DNA of 64,000 nucleotides from Lingula anatina (Eukaryota; Brachiopoda; Lingulata; Lingulida; Lingulidae): NCBI RefSeq assembly GCF_001039355.2, contig NW_019775461.1, forward strand, positions 205,898-269,897, given 5' to 3'. The translations under genes and the position numbers were made by a program. Shown here piece by piece: positions 60,089 to 64,000 of the stretch. The notes below the pieces were generated by a model that ran no database searches, was not told the origin of the DNA, and saw only the letters and a program-made list of their open reading frames with translations. Within the stretch, counting starts at the first letter, position 1; each line of letters starts with the position of its first letter.

Positions 60089-62488
60089 GCTGATACTCGA
60101 GATATATAATACATGTACTAGTANCAGGCTTACAAGGAGGTGGTGGCAAGGCGCAAGAGTGACAAGACCTTTATTAGTGGCCCTGCGGTAAAAGGTGTAC
60201 TGGGGATCGATAAAGAAGTGAGAAAATTCACTTTAGACAGATCTAAATTGCCCGACTTTGATATCTTTGTGCAGAGCACATCCTACAACCGGGCACTCGT
60301 CGCCAATACCGAATTTCTGTACGAAATTGACGGAAGCAGTGGTCCGGTGAAACGATCCTTGGCCGGGGCGGCGCTTTACACCGGGGAAGGAGCTTCTTCA
60401 GCAACCCCCGCTGCTAAACGCTCTCGTGCAGCCCCAGCCCCGTCTCGCCCAACCGGCGTTCCTGGCGGACCCATTGAGATTGTGTTTTCATTTGACACCA
60501 CAGGCTCCATGAGCAGCTGTATTATGCAGGTACGCCAGAGCGTCCAGGACATGATCCAGCGACTTATGTCCGACATCCCAAACCTGAAGATTTCAGTGTT
60601 CGCTCACGGAGATTACTGCGACGAGGGAGCCTACGGGTATGTTACCAAGTACATCGACTTCACCAATGACGTCGGCAAGCTGTGTCACTTCGTTAACGAC
60701 GTCGAAGGCACCGGAGGCGGTGACTTTGAAGAGTGCTACGAGCTGGTCCTGCATCAAGTAAGAGAAGAACTATCCTGGAGCCCTGGCTCTCAGAGATCCC
60801 TGGTGATGATTGGGGATGCCACTCCTCATCAGCCAAACTACCATTTGAACAAAAAGAGACTGGATTGGAAGGTTGAAACTGACCGCCTCTTTAATGAACT
60901 GGTAAGCATTCGCTGATTTTTTACACACTTCCATAATATATATTGTTGAAAATAGAAAATGATATCGATTAAAATAGATAAATAAAGATAACCGAATTTG
61001 AGCTATTAACACATTTCTTATAGAGTGGAGACACCCTCAATTATTTATTTATTTATCCTGGGATATCTTGATTATTTACAGGGTGTGAATATTTATGCTG
61101 TTCAGTGTTTAAACAATTCCGAGTCAGACAAGTTCTACTCCACACTTGCTGAGAAGACCCATGGTCGCCATTTGAAACTTGATGAATTTTCCAACGTGTT
61201 TGACTTCATTATGGCTATTTGCTACAGAGAACACGGGGCAGAGTTCCTAGAGGTAGGAAAAGTGAATTTCTGTAAACTGTTCCAAGTTTTTTTGTTGTTT
61301 TTTTTTGTACATATGTGAGAAGTGGTTGTTTTAGACTTGCTTAAAACTATTTTTTTTAGTAAAGTCACTTAAAACAAACAACTGTTTAGTTTGGAACTAT
61401 GCTGCGATTTAAAACACGAAAAGAATTTCTAGAAGAGATTCTCTAGTTCATAATTTCGTTTCCATTTCTCTAGGCTTACGAGCAGGAGGTTGCCATGCGT
61501 CGTGGAGGTTCTGGTATGAACGCAGAACTGCACCGAATGTTTGAAGAACTGAAGGGGGGAGATAGCAGCGACCCGGCTGTCACGTCAACAACGCCCGACA
61601 CAGCCGCTTCTGCTAAAACTACTAAAAAGAAAGCGACACCTAAAAAGGCAATAACAAAAGGTGCAGCCAAAAAAGGTGCACCTAAGAGAAGTGCAGTAGA
61701 TGATACCGATGCTCCTGCTAAGGTCGACATGCCTGAGAAGAAATCGACTGCAAAAACAACACCAGTAAGTATATTTTTCAGTAGTCGTTGGTAAATTTTG
61801 CTATTTGAAATGTGTTTTTATATTTGAAGTTGAATTAAAATTACTTTCTTTTTGCGTAAAATCGACTTCAGTTTCATAAATTACGTTCATTAAGTTAATC
61901 TGATCATTTCTTTAGATTTGCTATCATTTATTCGTGCAGGAGGCTCCCGTGAGAGAGTACCGTGAGCACGTGACCGTCAACAATTTCCTTCTCAAAAACA
62001 TGAAGTGGTCCCAATGGAAGTTGGCAATGGTGAAGTCCAAACCCAAGGAAAACGTGGACGCTTGGGTGCCAAGACGACAAAAACACGTCGGCTACAGAAA
62101 TGTTGATCTTTTCCGCGACGACACACAACGCCCCGCCGTGTACGAGGTAGCGGTGCAGCCGAAAGAGCGCGCAAAGAAATACGTCATGTATGTCAGGCAC
62201 ACGGGTGGGTTTACATCTCGCGTTCACTGGGACACTTATATTTTACGTCATCAAAATGTTATCTCGCAACTGGACGGTGTTCTGAACCAGGGCTGCAAAG
62301 TGTTCGTACGGCGAGCCTTTGTTCCAAAGAGCGTGAGGGTCGGCAGAAAAAGCTTGAAGGGTGTTGGAGAAATTCGATCTGCTTTGATGGACAGATATAA
62401 CTACGCCTGGAACAAGCGTCTTCAGGGGAAACGCCACCACAGACAAGCTATCAAATGTGGTGTGACGATTTCAAGTGAGGACTATTAA
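59578..62488 (+). CDS. vWA-domain protein with H1-like linker and GIY-YIG-like C-terminal domain
   Basis: Exons: 59578-59772, 60128-60901, 61082-61252, 61474-61764, 61940-62488; 1980 nt, 659 residues. No established gene was recognised. Residues about 182-375 form a von Willebrand A domain of the intracellular type: metal-site motif DTTGS at 188-192, then FAHGDYCDE and GTGGGDFEE, the block that supplies the second metal ligand in alpha-kinase-type vWA domains. Residues about 415-475 are rich in K, A, T and P (KTTKKKATPKKA, KGAAKKGAPKRS), like a histone H1 tail. Residues about 525-640 resemble the GIY-YIG nuclease fold: VYEVAV around Y545, VMYVRHTGG around Y561, R571, E621 and a YNYAWN block (N635). 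Nuclear localisation and DNA contact are inferences. The first exon is the least certain, joined by a phase-0 GTACGT donor across an intron with an N at 60124. AATAAA at 62920. Confidence 0.72.
60015..60086. repeat. (TA)n microsatellite next to an assembly N
   Basis: About 36 TA units in the first intron of the vWA gene, ending 38 nt before the N at 60124 and 42 nt before the exon at 60128. The gap is probably due to the repeat. Confidence 0.95.
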
Positions 62489-63698
62489 ATTCAAGTGTGT
62501 TTACCGATTATTGAGACAATGTACATTGTTCAAATCTGAAGGAAGGCATATGATACAGATATCGACTTTGTTTTACTAATGCTGTGCACAATCATTCTTG
62601 AAATTAAAAGGTGGCGTCTACTAGATTATTTCAATGGGTTTCTGTATAGTCCCATATTTAAATGATAATAATTGGATATAGTAAAACGTGAAATTCACGG
62701 TTTCTCGTACAATTGAGTGAAACTTTATATCACATCTTTGGTATAACTATATAGATACCAGTATATTTATTTCACATCATTGTAAGATGCATTGTTTTTG
62801 CATATATCTGATAATTTATTTTTTGTTGTTATCGATGTTGTTGTATTTCTATGACATATTCGTAGATGTTATTGCTCATATGAAATTTAAAATATGACTT
62901 TGTACACAGTATTTTTTACAATAAATATTACGTTTTCATAAAATCTTATGGTATTTTACAAATTTGACTAAACTTTTTACAATTTTGACTTGATGAAGTA
63001 TTTTGATAATAAATTAACAGAGCTGCTTATTTTTATAAATGTACCGTATAAACAAAGGGGATGTATCATTGACGGGATTCTCATGCTGATGCATCACCTC
63101 AAGTGACGATCAACATTGGAAAATTTGCAAACCGAAAACAAATTTTGCGTCGCAAAGCATGCCGCAGAAAAAAAAAACAGATGGGAGGGGGACAAGAAAA
63201 AGAGGCGTTGAGAGGTTTTCACCAGCGCCCATAGGGTAAAAATTATGATAGATAATATAGATGTGAATAACTGGCCGGGAGTGAAATTTCGAATAGTTGA
63301 CCACATACAATACCAGATGATAAAACTATTGAAATAAAGTAAGCTTTGCAAATCTCATTTAATTCCTTTTATGTTCACGATTAATTATATGGAATTGTAG
63401 ATTACCAATTGAAAGTTGGTATTTATTTACTAAGATCTAAGGCAATATAAATGCTAGTTCTTATCTATTTAATTCAATTGTCCTTTCGAGGTGATGCTTC
63501 AAAGTAGAGTTAAGATCTTCGCCAGATAACTAATATGATAACAAGATTATGTCCTGTCTAAATAGTTACTGGTTTCACAAAAAGCGAATAATGATTAACT
63601 TGCATCGTATACATTAGGGGGAAGGCTATATATCTCAAAGATGGTACACATTTTCTCTCCGCGAACAAGTATATAGTTCAAAATTGGGAGAACAATCG
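62489..63698. other. 3' region of the vWA gene, no further gene seen
   Basis: The likely poly(A) signal is AATAAA at 62920. The remaining 770 nt show no splice-flanked coding block or repeat structure that I can support. Confidence 0.4.
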
Positions 63699-63953
63699 AG
63701 AGGCGGATTTAGGGGGGGTGGCAAGGGAGTCCCGACCCCCTCCCCCCCCCCCCCTTCGATTTCTAAAAAAAAAACAATAGTCCCCTCTTGAAATTAGAAT
63801 TTTGACTAGCTGAATCATTCTTAACCGTACCAAATGGCACTGTTCGCCCCCTAAAATACCAAAAATTCTCGGAGCCTTCAGCGAACCCCACGCCAAGGGA
63901 GGGGGTCGACATCGCATCCGCGGACCCCCCTTCAAATAATCCTGGATCCTGTC
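63699..63953. mobile_element. Nonautonomous element with G-rich inverted ends
   Basis: The left end GAGGCGGATTTAGGGGGG and the inverse of the right end GGATCCAGGATTATTTGAAG, GGGGGG are imperfect inverted repeats, with purine-rich runs inside both. The right end matches 36494-36545. The GGCGGATCCAG type of terminus is familiar from hAT-like MITEs, an assignment made from memory only. Confidence 0.5.
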
Positions 63954-64000
63954 ATCTGTATGTTTGGATGTTTTATGGTGGCGTTTGACTCGTCGTACAG

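Overview
The window is nuclear DNA from an invertebrate animal. Genes have short exons with GT-AG introns, intergenic DNA is AT-rich, and microsatellites and small DNA transposons are frequent. The gene set and the types of repeat suggest a lophotrochozoan, most likely a mollusc, but nothing in the sequence fixes the species. Five isolated single N bases (20098, 27507, 37734, 57775, 60124) are assembly joins. At three of them the flanking DNA is repeated, as expected when two alleles of a very heterozygous genome are laid end to end.

Layout. 45-440 (-): broken Tc1-type transposase. 612-5043 (+): N-acetylglucosamine kinase (NAGK) without its first exon(s), with a duplicated 111-nt exon pair that looks mutually exclusive. 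5044-8288: tail-to-tail 3' UTRs. 8289-30591 (-): a 15-exon FERM-domain membrane protein of the FRMD3/FRMD5 type, whose long introns carry microsatellites, foldback elements and a mariner remnant. 30962-33938 (+): gluconokinase (IDNK), head to head with FRMD. 34784-35727 (-): last exon of DNA polymerase iota (POLI). 35828-37733: transposon-derived DNA. From 37736 to 44933 the block 28732-35827 is repeated (FRMD exon 1, IDNK, POLI last exon), and POLI then continues as a complete nine-exon gene to 48451 (-). 51776-56397 (+): WDR41. 59077-59382 (-): an SRP (7SL) RNA gene. 59578-62488 (+): a five-exon gene joining a vWA domain, a lysine-rich histone-H1-like linker and a C-terminal domain resembling GIY-YIG nucleases. 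63699-63953: a nonautonomous transposon-like element.

The genes do not form a pathway. They cover amino-sugar salvage (NAGK), gluconate salvage (IDNK), translesion synthesis (POLI), C9orf72-complex function (WDR41), membrane-cytoskeleton linkage (FRMD) and protein targeting (SRP RNA). The points most worth following are the NAGK alternative exon pair, the vWA/GIY-YIG-like fusion protein, the clear SRP RNA gene, and the false tandem duplication that would make an automatic annotation report two IDNK genes and an extra POLI fragment.

Exon boundaries were placed by reading splice sites and frame by eye. Frames are consistent across every junction given, and the summed coding lengths are multiples of three.
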